Source: Triplophysa rosa | Taxonomy: Eukaryota > Chordata > Actinopteri > Cypriniformes > Nemacheilidae | DNA length: 64,000 bases | NCBI RefSeq assembly: GCF_024868665.1 | Contig: NC_079908.1 | Coordinates: 5,792,466 to 5,856,465, forward strand | Reading direction: 5' to 3' | Shown here: positions 45,824-58,628 of the stretch, piece by piece | Numbering within the stretch: position 1 is the first letter of the stretch | Layout of the letters: each line of letters starts with the position of its first letter | Notes under the pieces: generated by a model | Seen by the model: only the letters and a program-made list of their open reading frames with translations | The model's database searches: none | Told to the model about the DNA's origin: nothing | Made by a program: the position numbers and the translations under genes

Positions 45824-46325
45824 CAGTGTTGGGTGTAATGGATGTTAAAAGGAACAGTTCACCCAAAAGTTAAAATTCTGTCTTTATTTACTCGCCCTCA
45901 AGTTGTTCAAAATCAGTATGAATTTCTTTATTCTGATGAAAGCAGAGAAAGATATTTGGAAGAATGCTTGTCACCAAGCAGTTCCACCATTGACTACCAT
46001 AGTAGGAAAAACAACACTGCTAGTCAAAAGTGTCCCCGAACTGTTTGCTTTCCTACATTCTTCAAAATATCTTTTTCGTTTTCAACAGAACAAAGACATT
46101 TCTAAAGCATTTTTTTCTACTATGGTAGTCAATGGTGGCCAAGAACTGTTTGGTTACAAGCATCATTCTTCCAAAAGCTTTCTCTGTGTTCATCGAAACA
46201 AAGAAAACTTGAGGGTGAGTAAATGAAGACAGAAATTACATTTTTTGGTGAACTGTCCCTTTAAGTAAATTACTGTCCTTTCGGTAAAGTAAGGGATTAC
46301 TTTTTATTTTTAAGTTTAATTGCAG
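45824..46325. mobile_element. hAT-like relic interrupted by an Angel element
   Basis: Left end CAGTGTTGGGTGTAATG matches the family at 18855-19345, and after the insertion AGTAAATTACTGTCCTTTCG then GTAAAGTAAGGGATTAC continues it. The right terminus is decayed, so the end is approximate. Confidence 0.55.
45845..46264. mobile_element. Angel element nested in a hAT-like relic
   Basis: TTAAAAGGAACAGTTCACCC to GGTGAACTGTCCCTTTAA, TTAA on both sides. Long inverted arms around ACTACCATAGTAGG. About 420 bp, a full-length type copy. Confidence 0.75.
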
Positions 46326-46489
46326 TTGATGTATTGGCATTTCATACTATACTTTTAACAATTCTGTATAAAACTATTGAATTTGGAAACTAATATTAGA
46401 CAACTTTGTGTTAAAATGAGTTAGAAATGCATATGAAATTAGTAGATTTTGTTGAAATTTCTATGAAAAAATATTCATTGAAAAGTGTT

Positions 46490-46760
46490 TTGCCGCATTT
46501 ATTAATTTCAATTTTAACATTTGCCAATACATTATTTAAGTCAATGTTACATGCTAACATCGCTTACTATTTAAATTGTTGTTTAATTGTTAACAATAGT
46601 AAATGCACAGTAAACTATAACATGAACAATGAACATTACCAACAACATGAACACAAATTCATAAAAGATGACAAACTATATTGCTCATTGTTAGTTCATG
46701 TTTTCTCATGCATTTGCAAATGTTAACAAACACAATCTCATTGTAAAATCTATTAATTTA
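46490..46760. repeat. Decayed relative of the 19747 element
   Basis: Phrases such as CTATAACATGAACAATGAAC and TGCTCATTGTTAGTTCATG resemble the interior of 19747-21423. No termini or duplication remain. Confidence 0.4.
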
Positions 46761-46930
46761 CGTTAAAGAGTTTAAAGTTTAATATCTATGGTCAAAGTCT
46801 TAAGGTTTGATGCACAGACGCATATATTAATACTGAAATGACGTGATGAGTTGAGTTTTGTGAAAACATTTACATGCAGTTTCTAAAGTTTCTGAAGACT
46901 TTGATAATTGATCTGTCAGTTATCAGTTAA

Positions 46931-47145
46931 AGGTGGGGTGTCCGATTTCTCATAGCCTTTGTTGATGTTCAAATCACCAAAACAAACACACCCCTACCTC
47001 CATCTTTCGTTTTCGTCAGCGCTCGGCTCGACTAATGTCCGTCCTGTGCACTCTGCACCTTACTGCTGATTGGCTACAAGGTTGTTTTGGTACTCGGCCC
47101 GACTTTGACTAAACAAGCGTAATTCGGAAATGGGACACCCCGCCT
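46931..47145. mobile_element. TTAA-flanked miniature element, 215 bp
   Basis: AGGTGGGGTGTCCGATTTC at left and GAAATGGGACACCCCGCCT at right are inverted repeats, with TTAA outside both (46927-46930 and 47146-47149 by register). Noncoding. Confidence 0.75.
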
Positions 47146-47149
47146 TTAA

Positions 47150-48180
47150 TGACATTTTTGATCATTTTTATAAGTTTGTTGAAAATCATGTTCTGTTATA
47201 TCTTGTTGTGCACTTCTTCAAACAGTTTTAGTGCTTCACAAACTGAGAACATGATGATGACATTCCTTTGTGTTCATTATTGATTTCAATTGATTTTATT
47301 GAAGATTTTATTTATTGATAAGGCTTGTTGATTTTAGAGCTCACGGTCAGTGTAATGTCAGCGTAACAGCACTTTTACCGTATCTTTTCCTCCGCACTGT
47401 AATTCAACAGCACACACGGTCCTCCTGGCTTTTCCCATGGTGCTTCAGTGTGAGATTGCAGTGTGAGGGATGGCAGGCACACCTGACCTGCCTGTTCCAC
47501 CAGGGCTTGTGGGTAATGGATGGGTCAGAGCTTTTTTTGATGTTTTATTGAAAGATCACCACGGCTGTCCTGCCTTTCGCCCGACTATAAATCAGGGTCC
47601 TCTGTGGCCCGCCGGACTGTCCAAAGTGTGGTTTATGTCAGATGGGGCAGGAAGGGCCTCCAATCCCATCACTTCAGCTCACCTATATCACCCACAGACA
47701 CACACAAAACCTCACCGCCTCCAAAGGCCACCGGGGCCACTAAACAATGTGTCTGTCAGAGACACATACACACATATGCAGGAGTTAATCGGCTTATTCT
47801 TTGCACTCGGATGATAACATCAGATATAGTTTATTGTTTTCAAATGCTCAACGGTCCTCACGGCATTTGTGAGTTTTAACACATTATACATTATAAAAGT
47901 AAAAGTTTAGTTAAGATGCGCTGTACTGTATATTAAAATAATGCTGCAAGTGATAAAAGCAATACAATTTAGACATAAGAATTCATCAACAAATGTTCAG
48001 AATGAACTTTTGTATGTATGTATTTTACATATGAATGATCAGTTTATAAAACATCGGTATATCGTCAATTGCATGAAAAAGGCAGATAAACAAACCGATA
48101 GTTTGGCATACTGAAAGTTACAATTCTAAAAACTGGCTAGTATATATAATTAACTTTTTTACATTTCTGATTTAAAACAT
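47150..48180. other. dach2 intron 1, partly low-repeat
   Basis: The part at 47330-47820 is GC-richer and complex, with long frames (47470-47814) that show no recognisable domain. I cannot exclude a short exon but see no splice-bounded one. The rest is AT-rich. Confidence 0.3.
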
Positions 48181-49110
48181 GAGCAAAATGGTGATCTATT
48201 TGAATGACAAAAGTTAAAATAAGTGAGCAAGTGACAAATATCGGTATAGTCCAGTATAAGCCAGCAAAAAAACTTGTGTATAGGATTTTGTGCAGACAAT
48301 CTTTAGTGTAGCTTTACGTTTTATGCTAAAAGCCTTCCATTTTTACTTTGTTGAAAGGAAAGTTTTGTCAAAATGACAAGATTTCTTTTGAAGGCTTTTG
48401 GCTCTTATGTTGGCCTACTGAATGTTAAAAGATTTTATGATGCACTGGTCAGTATTTATTCATTTGTGTTTTTTTTACTTGACTAATTTTAAATTTGATC
48501 AAAGGTGTGATCTATTTTAATGACAAAAGTTAAAATAAGTGAGCAAGTGACAAATATTGGTATCAGACAGTTGTTGATTAAAATCGGTATCGGCAAAAAA
48601 TACTTGCATAACTCACTGTCACTTTTTTATTTGCACAAAATCTTTAGCGTCACAAGCGTGCTTTTACGTTTTATGCTAAAGCCTTCAATTTGTACTTTGT
48701 TTAAAGGAAAGTTTTGACAAAATGTGAAATAACATGATTTCCAGTGAACACTTTTGTATTCCAGTTATTGATCAAAAAAGCAAATAATTAATAATCCATG
48801 GATTTTCAAAATAGTTAATATAAGTCAGACATGTAAGCACAAACTTTAGCAACATTTTTATAGCAAAAATAACCTCACAACGTTGTCATGTTGTGATTTG
48901 TGTTGATTTTAATATCGTGCCTCTATTGTGTTGACCTACTGAATGTTAAATGGATCCAATCCATCTTCAGTTAAAATGATTTTATGATGCACCGGTCAGT
49001 ATACCTTCATTTGTGTTCTTGACTTTTCTAATTTAAAACATGATCAAAACAGTAATCTCTTTCAATGACGAAAGTTAAAATAAGTGAGCAAGTGACAAAT
49101 ATCGGCCAAA
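48181..49110. repeat. Three irregular tandem copies of a roughly 320- to 545-bp unit
   Basis: The phrase AAGTTAAAATAAGTGAGCAA then GTGACAAATAT recurs at 48211, 48527 and 49072. Shared flanks include CTTTACGTTTTATGCTAAA, TACTGAATGTTAAA and TTTTATGATGCACTGGTCAG. Spacings are 316 and 545 bp, so units differ in length. Probably local duplication of an old repeat. Confidence 0.7.
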
Positions 49111-50371
49111 TATCGGATTTTGTAATCGGTTTTTCGGATCTTTTGATTGATCAATAAAATAATAAAATAATTCTTCATCAATTGATTATCAAAACAGTTA
49201 ATTTAAGTTAAGCAAGCACAAACTTAACTGACAGTGTAGTGTCACTTGCCTCTCGTACTTGTCCGACAACCACAAATAACTTTTGTCTGTTGTCTCGTGG
49301 TGCAGAAAAGACTCTCTCCTACATTTTTTTTACAATCGGATTGCTGATGCAGCACAAACTCGGCCGTTTTCTCACAGCTCTCCCTTAATAAAGCCGTTAA
49401 TGAGTAAGTTGATGTAGTTGAACGTTTAGTTAATAAATATGTCAGACTTTTACCTCTCGCTCTCCCGCTCCCTCCTTCCGCTCCTCGTCTCTCTCTCTCG
49501 CAGTTTCCCAGGCTCGCCGAGAAATCGCAATTAGTTTTAGATTTACGCTACGATGACAGACAGTGGTATATAAATAGAGGTTAAACACACAATTTACATA
49601 TTAATTTCATGATTCATTTAATCAATGATTTATGTGGATATAGATTGCTTTTAATCCGCCTCTCAGCGGCAACGTTGGCTCTCTCGCGCTCGCTCTTCTC
49701 CGCTCTTCACCGAGCGTGACAGGATAGAGTGCCGCGCTCGTTCTTCTCCCCTCTATCTCTCCCTCTCTCCTCGGAGCTGCTCAGTGGCTCGGAGAGCAGT
49801 GCGAACGGAGGGGCTCCAAACGGCACTCCTAATTGGTTTAATTTTTCAGTGCGTGCACCGAACCTGACACTCGTTTACTGCGCGCCGCCGTATCTCCTTT
49901 CTCTCTTTCACCGGCTCTCTCTCCCCGATCTCCCTCTCGGCTCTCTCTCTCACTCCATTAATAAAAGGGTAATAATCGCTCCGGTTAAAGGGATGGTAAT
50001 GAGAGCAGTGGTTATGGTGATTGGTGGCGGCGGTTGTGTATTCATAACAGATCTCTCATACGGAGGCGAGGAGGCTGTAATTGAGGCATGATTGAGACGC
50101 ATACGCTCCCCTCCGCCGCTGGATCGTGGAGGACATCGGGGAACTGAACGAAAACGCCTCGGCGGCGGCAGAGGCTAAAGTTCTGAATGAAGTTCAGTGT
50201 TAAATGTGTATGCAGCAGCGTAAAACAGATTTTTGTAAAGCAACAAGATTTTTTTATTGTTAGCGGGTAATTCCATGCAAATGTCAACCTCTTAAGACGA
50301 ACAAAATCATGTTTTTAACAAAGGTCTCTATTATGTTTTTGAAGCATAATTTTCCATAGTCAGATAAGTGA
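49111..50371. other. dach2 intron 1, candidate regulatory block
   Basis: The part at 49360-50200 is low-repeat with CT-rich and CG-containing stretches (CCGTTAATGAGTAAGTTGAT, TTTAATCCGCCTCTCAGCGG, CGGCTCTCTCTCTCACTCC). No coding evidence. Frame 49729-50091 lacks any domain. Confidence 0.33.
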
Positions 50372-51080
50372 ATTGTCACATCCATAATGGTCCAAATTCC
50401 TCATTAATGGGCACATTAAAATAACTTTTTTATAAAGAGTCACCCCCTCTCCATTTGTGGGATATTATTGCTTCTGGTTTGTGTATTTTGATTCACAGAA
50501 ATCCTACGAAGTATGTTGTTTCCCAAAAACGTGCGTCCTTCTTTGTCACATCCGTAACGCATAAATTTTTCTCTTATAAAACAGAAAACTCATGCATAGA
50601 CTGATATTTTTCTGATGTTTGGACTCTATCATCGGGGTTTAGTATAAACACAAACAGATGATTCAATATATTGGTAATAAATACATTCCCTGAGAATTTA
50701 TATTTGAAGTTTTGACTGAAAATGTCACATTCGTAACTGTCCATATTCCTCAGAATGGGCACATGAAAATTAAAATAACTTTTTTATAAAGAGTAACACC
50801 CTCCCCATTTGTTGGGTATGATTGCTTCTGGTTTGTGTATTTTGATTCACAGAAATCCTACAAAATATTTTGTTTCTCAAAAACGTGTGTCCTTTTTTGT
50901 CACATCCGTAACGCATCAATTTTTCTCTTATAAAACAGAGAACTCATGTATAGTCTGATATTTTCTGATAGATGTCTAGACTCTCATCAGGAGTTTAGTA
51001 AAACTTAAACAGATGATTCAATACATTGGTGATAAATACATTCCCTTCAAGTTTTGACTGAAAATGTCAAATCCATAACG
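50372..51080. repeat. Two tandem copies of a roughly 345-bp unit plus a partial third
   Basis: GTCACATCCATAATGGTCC (about 50375), GTCACATTCGTAACTGTCC (about 50725) and GTCAAATCCATAACGCTGG (about 51065) mark unit starts. Internal phrases such as AACTTTTTTATAAAGAGT and GCTTCTGGTTTGTGTATTTT then GATTCACAGAAATCCTAC are repeated nearly unchanged. No coding frame. Confidence 0.85.
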
Positions 51081-51907
51081 CTGGAATTGCCCATTTGAGG
51101 ACTATCTTAAGCTCTACCGACAGCTAATACGCAACTGTTGATGCTGTGTTGAGCTTTCTTTAACTGAAAAGTCGATTCAGTCTAATTTTCTATTCTGGTT
51201 AAAGCATCGCGATAACACTCCCGCTCTGTCCTTACCGCGTTTTGACATTTGCCCCCTGCAAATTGTTCTCTTATCATATGCCACACTGTTCTCCAAAATA
51301 CAGTACAGTACGCTCATATGACAACTGCTAAAATCATTTTATCAGACAACACGCGAGTCGTAAATGAAGATTAAAGCTTGCGTTGTTGGAGAAGGAACAA
51401 ATTGAAATGATTTATTGGCGCTGACATGGACGTGTCGCGGCAGTGGGGGGGGCGGAATAAAAGAGGGTGGGAAGGTGGAACGCGAAGAGGTGCGAGATAG
51501 CTGCTCATCTCGCGGAAGGTAAATAATGGTCTTTAATTATTTGCTGGCAGAGCCGTTGAAAGCTGGAGCTGATACTGTCACCGGGCCGACGCAGCTGCCG
51601 TGACATGCAGTTAGCAATGTTAAAGGTGATAATAGCACGCGCGTGCAGGAGCATTCGGGGATGAATCTCCAGACGTGCACGCGGGTGAATGATGGCCTTT
51701 GCATGTGATAAAAACACAGTGGAATCAAGCGGCCGGTAATAGGGCTGTGTTAACCTCCATCCATTTAGGCAGGAGCGCAGGTCCATCGAGTGGACGCCCA
51801 TCAGTCGTGTATAAATCCATCAGCTCAATCAATAAATGAGTCATGATTGAACAGCTGATGCTAGATCCCATCATCATTAGTGTTTATGACACATAATCTC
51901 TCCTTGT
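51081..51907. other. dach2 intron 1, candidate regulatory block
   Basis: The part at 51360-51870 is complex and transposon-free (GGCGCTGACATGGACGTGTC, GATGGCCTTTGCATGTGATA, CAGCTCAATCAATAAATGAG). A G-run at 51446-51453 is present. No gene. Confidence 0.33.
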
Positions 51908-51952
51908 TTAAAGGTACAGTTCAACCCAAATTGAAAATTCGGTCATCACTCT
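51908..51952. mobile_element. Angel left-end fragment
   Basis: TTAAAGGTACAGTTCAACCC then AAATTGAAAATTCGGTCATC resembles only the first 45 bp of Angel copies. Confidence 0.5.
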
Positions 51953-52424
51953 TGGTGCTCCAAAGCCGTTTCTGCTGTGGGACACAAAAGTGTGATTTTA
52001 TCTATTTGGAATTGATTGATCGGAATTGATCGGATTGTGAAAAGTAGGTGGTCTATACGCTTTTTGGGAAAACAATAGCTCTTTGGCTATTGGTTAACAT
52101 TATGCAATGCTCACACCGAGCCTAACTGGAAATGCCAAGTTGTCTCAGCGGCTCAGGGGGTTATTACATTTTGATGAAAGATTTTAAAGACACAAATGTT
52201 TCTTTGGAATTACCTGGACTGATTAGCCACGTGTTATGTGAAAACCAGGAATGTGCATTTAAAAGTAACTTCGTATGAGCTTCAATAAATAAAATTATCT
52301 ATGAACTGCAAAACTACAAGTTACATCATGTATTTTTATTTATGGGTTGAAGTCAAGTTTCGTCACCTGACAGCTTCACTTATTACTGTAATCTTACTAT
52401 TTAAAATCAGTGTATATTATAAAA
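51953..52424. other. dach2 intron 1 spacer
   Basis: AT-rich, nothing recognised. Confidence 0.35.
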
Positions 52425-52705
52425 GAAAATTCTTGCATCATTCACTCACCAACCCACAATTCATTTCAAACCTGTTTGACTTTCTTTCTTCTGCAGAACA
52501 CAAAAGAAGATATTTTGAAGAACGCTGGTAACCGAACAACTTTGATTCCCATTGACTTCCATTGTATGGACACAAAACCATTTTGACATTTCTCAAAATA
52601 TCTTCTTTCGTGTTCCAGAAGAAAGAGTCACATACAGGTTTTAAACGACATGAGGGTGAATAAATGGTGACAGAATTGAGATTTTTGGGTGAACTTTTCC
52701 TTTAA
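52425..52705. mobile_element. Angel-type miniature element
   Basis: Core GAAGATATTTTGAAGAACG, CCATTGACTTCCATTGTATG and the end GGGTGAACTTTTCCTTTAA are clear; the left terminus is decayed (AAATTCTTGCATCATTCACT). Confidence 0.65.
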
Positions 52706-54863
52706 GTAGAGCACTGAACAATGACTTCAAGTACTTGCTCAATAACTGTTTTTTTCTCGTTTATTTTGTAGTTTAGCTAAAATTTATTTTTTCATATTTA
52801 AACAACATGTTTATCTGCATTCTATGAATGAATTCTGTGTACATTTTCTCTACAGAAAGGTTTACCCTCAGTGCCAGTGATCTGCCAGACCGGCACCTAC
52901 TGGGCATGCTGGCATGGGCACACCCTGCAAGTCAGAGGAGAGCTCTTTACACCCTCTCACCTGCCATAAAACCCAGCCCCAAGCTCAACCGCGGGCACGA
53001 TCCACTTTTTACGATCCCCGCACAGCCCATAACATATACCGGCTATGCTTGGGAACGGGCACGCGTGCGTTTTCGGTGAATACGCAGCCCAGGACAGCCG
53101 TGCGACCGCGCCAATATCTCATAACCATTTCAGCTCATTAATTTTCTCCTCAAAAATTCCTTCAGTCGCCCCTGCTCAGCATACACGGGCCGTTTTGACA
53201 TTCTGAGAGTGTCGGGGCGTTTTGATGATGAGCTCTTTGAATAGACACAGCTCAGGGTTTAATAACTGTTAAAGAGAGTCTCCCTCACAAACAACCACAT
53301 GCGTTTATTCTGCATATCACTCTCTCAAGGAACACGCATAACAAAACGTGTAAGACACAAAGCGCGTGCATACAAATTTACACATGCGTTTGCGTTCATC
53401 TCGCAACTTCTCGTCCGTCTCCGGCGCACACGTGAAGGACACCGAAGTCATAAACAAATACATACGCGCCACGTCTCCGCGTAGAGCATGGCGTGGGAAT
53501 GAATGCGTGTCTATTTGAGCAGGAGCGCACGGTAAAATGGGCCGGGAAGAAGCGGGTCAGGGTTAGTGTATACGCAAGGTCACGTTTAAAACACACGGGT
53601 TGGAAGGGCCCATAAATCAGCCGGCGCATACGGCTGCCCTCCGCACTGCCTGATTTAACACCTGCGCCTAGACCTTCCTTGTCAGGCCCGGCGTTCTTTA
53701 TTACCCGCCTGTGCTCACTACAGCAGCAGCACAGATAGAGTTCACCTTTGAAAGAGCCGCAGTAACTCTCTTTCTCCCGTGCCGGCGTGCTATCTAACGC
53801 CTTTCTCTTTTCCACTATGCCCTATGGTCACAGTTCAGGGAGTGGTCAGATATGCAGAGGCGCGCGAGGGCACATGTAGGAAATTGACCATTTAATGCTT
53901 CCTTTTGGGTAAGAAGAAAGACAAATGCAGCCGTGTGTGCGCACACGATGTGGATTTACAGTGTGTGGTCTGTTGTTTATAGTTGCTATTTATTACTGTT
54001 TGGTTTAGTACGTTTTATGATCATTTTGCGCAGCTGGCAATATGAAATGAGACCTAAAATTGTTGCTACATTTTTTATTATTATTTATCATAATTGAGAG
54101 ATTAGATTATTTGTAATATCGAAAAGGTTTATACATATAAATAAATATATATACGAAGAGTTTTATTTAAAAAACGATATTTTCCAAAATCATGTTTTTT
54201 ATTGTGCACCAATCAAACTGCAGTTGGTTTGTTTTGATTTAAGCCATAATAACAAAAACACAGATAACTAACACAATAAAACGCAATAATTTTTGAAAAA
54301 TTGTATTCTCTCATTTTGGAAATAAAACTGTATTTGTAGTACTGTATATGCATTTTTATCAACTTTTTTGACATTCTGAAATCTTAATAAAAAAAATGTA
54401 TTCAATACTTCATTTTGTTCTTGCAGAACTTAAGCTGCGAGTCTCCTCGTTCAAAGTTAACAAACAGCAAAAGTTTTTAGTACATCTAAGCTTGCATTTT
54501 TTTGGGTCACCGCTCCGAGCAAATATCTTCCGTCTTTTTGACAAATCAGGATCTGAGTTTTAATGTATGTTAAATAATAGAGCTCACCGGAGGTCGGGCC
54601 TTTTGTCATGTCTAATAGAATCTTTGCCCTCATTTCTTCTGCTGTCTTCAGGCCGGAGAGGCCCGAGGGATCCTCAGGGGGACAGTGTGTAAGCGATGGA
54701 CTCAGTAGCCAGAGGCCAAGAGAACATAAATGCAAATGTAGTGTTTGATGGATGTTAAAGTTGGCCGAATGATGATGGATCGTGAGAGTTAATATTAATA
54801 ATTGCAACTTAACATGATGAGTCGTAAAACTCTGTAGGAGCAGGAACCAGCAGAGACCTGATG
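52706..54863. other. dach2 intron 1, candidate regulatory block then AT-rich DNA
   Basis: The part at 52840-53960 is GC-richer and low in repeats (GGCACCTACTGGGCATGCTG, CCATAAATCAGCCGGCGCAT). The long minus-strand frame 53396-53815 has no domain. 54000-54420 is AT-rich. 54430-54860 is again complex. Confidence 0.33.
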
Positions 54864-56209
54864 CCAAGGGATAGTTCAGCAAAATATGAGAAGTCTTGCA
54901 TTATTTACTCATCATCATGTCATTCCAAACCTGTATGAGTTTCTTTCTTCTGCAGAACACGAAAGAAGATATTTTGAAGAACGTTGATAACCAAACAACT
55001 AGGGCTGCAGCTATCGATTCTTTTACTAATCGAGTATTCTACTGATTTTCCATCGATTAATCAGGTATTCGGATAATAAGTACTTTTTCTTTATTAAAAA
55101 GCAATACTAAATATACAAGAGAAAATAAGACGGATATCTTAAAATGAGTAAAACAACTAATTTGTTTCTTTTTTAGAACAATTAAAGTTTTTATTGCTGA
55201 AATTGCATACATTAATATCTGTGAAAACTAAACCCATTTAGTACATTCCATTGCCATATTACATTCAAAATGCAATATCATACAAATATATAAATAAGAA
55301 ACATGAATAAAAATAGAAAGAATAATTTCAAAGGTAAACAACTAACTTCAGCTTATGCATGATGCATTTAGTTTATCTAAATTAGTTTTAGTTTCTTTTT
55401 TTACTATTAAATAGTAATATATAGCCTATGACTTTTATTTTGGCAGGTCGTCGGGAGACGCTTATTTTTTAGTGTGTTAGCTTCACTCAGTAAAATGTTC
55501 GTGAAATAAACTCTCAGAGCAACTCTGGAGGTGAAGTTCATGTCCTCATAAAGCGCAGACACAGACAAATTCATGAGCATCACGCGTGTAGCACATTAAA
55601 CTGTGCAGTTCATTCACTCAGACACGCAGAACAGACAGATGACATGTGTAAATAACAGGATTCGGCATCCACAAGTCCGCATGTAGTTTTATGGACTCAA
55701 TGCAGCCGGAAAACAAGTTTCACACGCAAAATAGACTAAAACTAAGTAAAATAGCAGTTCACCATTTCAATAAGCTATCACTTATTTATCAGCATGAGAC
55801 ATACGTGTGACTAAAATGCGTGTGTCTCATGGTGAATGCGTGAGTCTTGAGAGCCATGTAACATGAATAGAGTTTAGCGGGCTGTGCGTCAGTAATAACG
55901 GTCCGTGGGGAAACGCAGCGCTCCGTGTGTACTGTAGTTAAATGGATTAAATGAGGCTTCGAGGCAGCAAAATTTGCCTCGATGATTTTTTGTATTCGAA
56001 TTACTCGAGTTACTCAAGGAATCGTTTCAGCCCTACAAACAACACTGGGGCACCATTGACTTACATTGTATGAACACAAAACCACTGAGACATTTCTCAA
56101 AGTATCTTCTTTCGTGTTCCACAAAAGAAAGAGTCACATATAGGTTTTGAATGACATGAGGGTGAATAAATTGACAGAATTTTCATTTTTGGCTTAACTG
56201 TCCCTTTAA
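54864..56209. mobile_element. Angel element split by a hAT-type insertion
   Basis: Left part AGGGATAGTTCAGC through AAAGAAGATATTTTGAAGAA; right part resumes at 56036 and runs to GGCTTAACTGTCCCTTTAA. With the insertion and one duplicate removed it is about 300 bp, the usual Angel size. Confidence 0.8.
55000..56035. mobile_element. hAT-type nonautonomous element, 1036 bp, 8-bp target duplication
   Basis: Ends TAGGGCTGCAGCTATCGATT and GGAATCGTTTCAGCCCTA are inverted repeats, flanked by exact CAAACAAC (54992-54999, 56036-56043). No transposase frame. Confidence 0.9.
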
Positions 56210-58232
56210 GTCAGTTTAGTGCATATTTATTTTAAATATTGGCTTATTGTGATTTTAAACTTATTGTTTCTTTATTTTCTTCACTGAAACAGGAAAAAAA
56301 TTTATATTCACGATTATGTTGATAGTAATTAAGTTGTCCTAAAAAACAAAATAAAAAATTTGTCATGAGAACACTTAAACGGCATTGTTCGATAAAATAG
56401 CATTTTTTGCTTATCACCTTAATGATTTATTTTTACGTCTTTATGAATTTGGTTGACTACGCCGTCTTTTGTGCGAGCCTGTCTAACAACTTCCAGGACT
56501 AATACAATTTTACCCTCCCAGCAATTTAAGCGTATTTAACAACAGACAAAAACGTGGCACTCTTCAAAAAACGTGAAGCCTGTTTTCAACTTTTTAACTC
56601 GTCATTGAAATATCCGATGCCGCCCAGCACGCCCACAAAGCGCTTTTGTGTGCGTGTGTTCCTCGCTCGACTCGTCAGGTCCTCCCTAATAGCAGCTCTA
56701 CGAAGAAGTCTCAAACATCTGACCACCTTGTCATAACGCGAACGTGCTTGTCAGCAGGTCCGTGAATGTCTTACAGCATCGTTTAATTATAATGTCGGCC
56801 CGCGACATGCATCCGCCGTCGCCTGACTGGCAGGTATTCGCTCCGCCCGCCGCCGCCAGGCCGGGAAGAGAAAGAAAAGTTGCTACCGTTTGATTACCGC
56901 ACCTCTACGGTCCGTGGGCTACAATTGTTCTCGACGAAGCAAAACGCGAGCGTTGCCGTCTAAAAAAGCTTCGGCAGAATTCCTGTCACAGATGTAGCAG
57001 TTTCACGCCTCTCCTGTCAAGAGGCTTTCGCTTCAGTGCCGTTTAAGTCCAAAATGTAGTCCTTAGCATTGTTCGGCATTTCTTCCTCAACAATAGTTCT
57101 CAAAATGATGAGTGCTATTATTTGCCTGCTAACGCTGACACATAATTGGACGGTGTCTCCTTTAATCTGAGCTGTTAGGCAACAGAGTTGTCAAAACGCC
57201 GAACAAGTTATGAGATTAATTTCCTATAGAGCATTGTGAGCTTGTCACTCACAAAGTGCTTTGGGATTTTTTTAGGGGCGCGTGGAAAGTTTGCACGAGT
57301 TCAGAAAGATTGGGCTTTGAAATGAAGTCGCTCGGTGAGGACGCTTACCAAACAGACTATAGTTTGTGCTTAACAATTGAATTAGACAAATAACAATGAA
57401 TACGTTTCCATTTAAGAGCGTGACGTTGAGTGTTTTTGAAATGCTGGATCAAAGGAGACAAAGAGGAATCTCTTTTAAATATCATATTTTAGTGTCTTTG
57501 AGAGAAAAAGGCCGTATGTGTATGTGGTGCGTTTCAGTTCAAAGATGGTCCAGCTCGGCGAGTATGACATTGTAATCTCAGGCAGGCCGACGGGCGGCAC
57601 ACAGATGTGTATCGTACACTTTATTTATGTAGCCGGGAAATAAATAGCCGTGCTGCACACGCAGACATGTGACTTACTCACCACATGTCCTCTGTGGTTT
57701 TATCTGACAGTCTACCTGCACATTTACTGCACCGGCATTGATGTTGATCGAGTGTCTCTCGTCCTCTCTGGCTCTTTTCATAGTTCTCCATCAACAATGC
57801 CCATTTTATTTCATCATTGCTTTATTATTTCTTCTTTTCTTGTGCTGTCTGTTTTGCAGCTTTGCATTGTCTGTTGTCTCTGGGGGTCCGTTTGTTTTAG
57901 GCAATAATGCAATGTAACACAATATTGTTTGTTATCGTGCACAGAATAAAGTTAATGATGAATTACATGAAATGAATGAAAAGTGACAACAAAACATGGA
58001 CTCTGCAAAACATCTGACAACAAATGAAAAATGACCGTCAATAAGATATTTATAGCAGAACAGAGGTCAAATATTTTACATTTTAATTTGACTCAAACAT
58101 GCAAACTCAAAAAATATTGTTTACTGTTGGTCTTTAGAGTTGGTTTTTGTTTTTATACATTTTTATTTATTACAATTATGTATTTTTTATATGTATATAT
58201 GCAAGTGTTATTTTTGAAGTTCTCAGACTTGT
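56210..58232. other. dach2 intron 1, candidate regulatory block
   Basis: The part at 56440-57650 is complex, transposon-free and CG-rich in places (GCCCGCGACATGCATCCGCC, TCCGCCCGCCGCCGCCAGGC, GATTACCGCACCTCTACGG). 57680-58232 is T-rich. No gene supported. Confidence 0.35.
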
Positions 58233-58628
58233 TTTAAAAGGGATAGTCCACCCAAAAATGAAAATTCTGTTCCCTCAAATAGTTCCAAACCTGTATAATG
58301 ACTTTGTTCTGTTGAACACAAAGAAAGATATTTGGAAGAATGTTAGCAACAGATTTCTGTGGTGGTCAAAAAATGATCGTCAAAGGTGTCCCAAGAACTG
58401 TTTGTTTTCCTACATTCTTCAAAATATCTTCTTTTGTGTTTAACAGAACAAAAATACTAGAATTTTTCAACTATGGTAGTCAATGGTGTCCCAGAAATCT
58501 CAGGTGCTAACATTTTTCCAAATAGGTTTCTCTGTGTTCAACAGAACAAAATCATTTATACAGGTTTGGGACTATTTGAGGGTAAGTAATTCATGACAGA
58601 ATTGTCATTTTTGGGTGAGCTATCCCTA
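58233..58628. mobile_element. Angel-type foldback element, full-length type
   Basis: TTAAAAGGGATAGTCCACCC at left and TTTTGGGTGAGCTATCCCTA at right with long inverted arms (AAGATATTTGGAAGAATGTT and CATTTTTCCAAATAGG). TTAA only on the left; the right border has mutated. Confidence 0.72.

Noticed and set aside
53396..53815. 139-residue minus-strand frame
   Set aside because: No domain, no initiator context or splice support; GC-rich low-repeat DNA gives open frames by chance.
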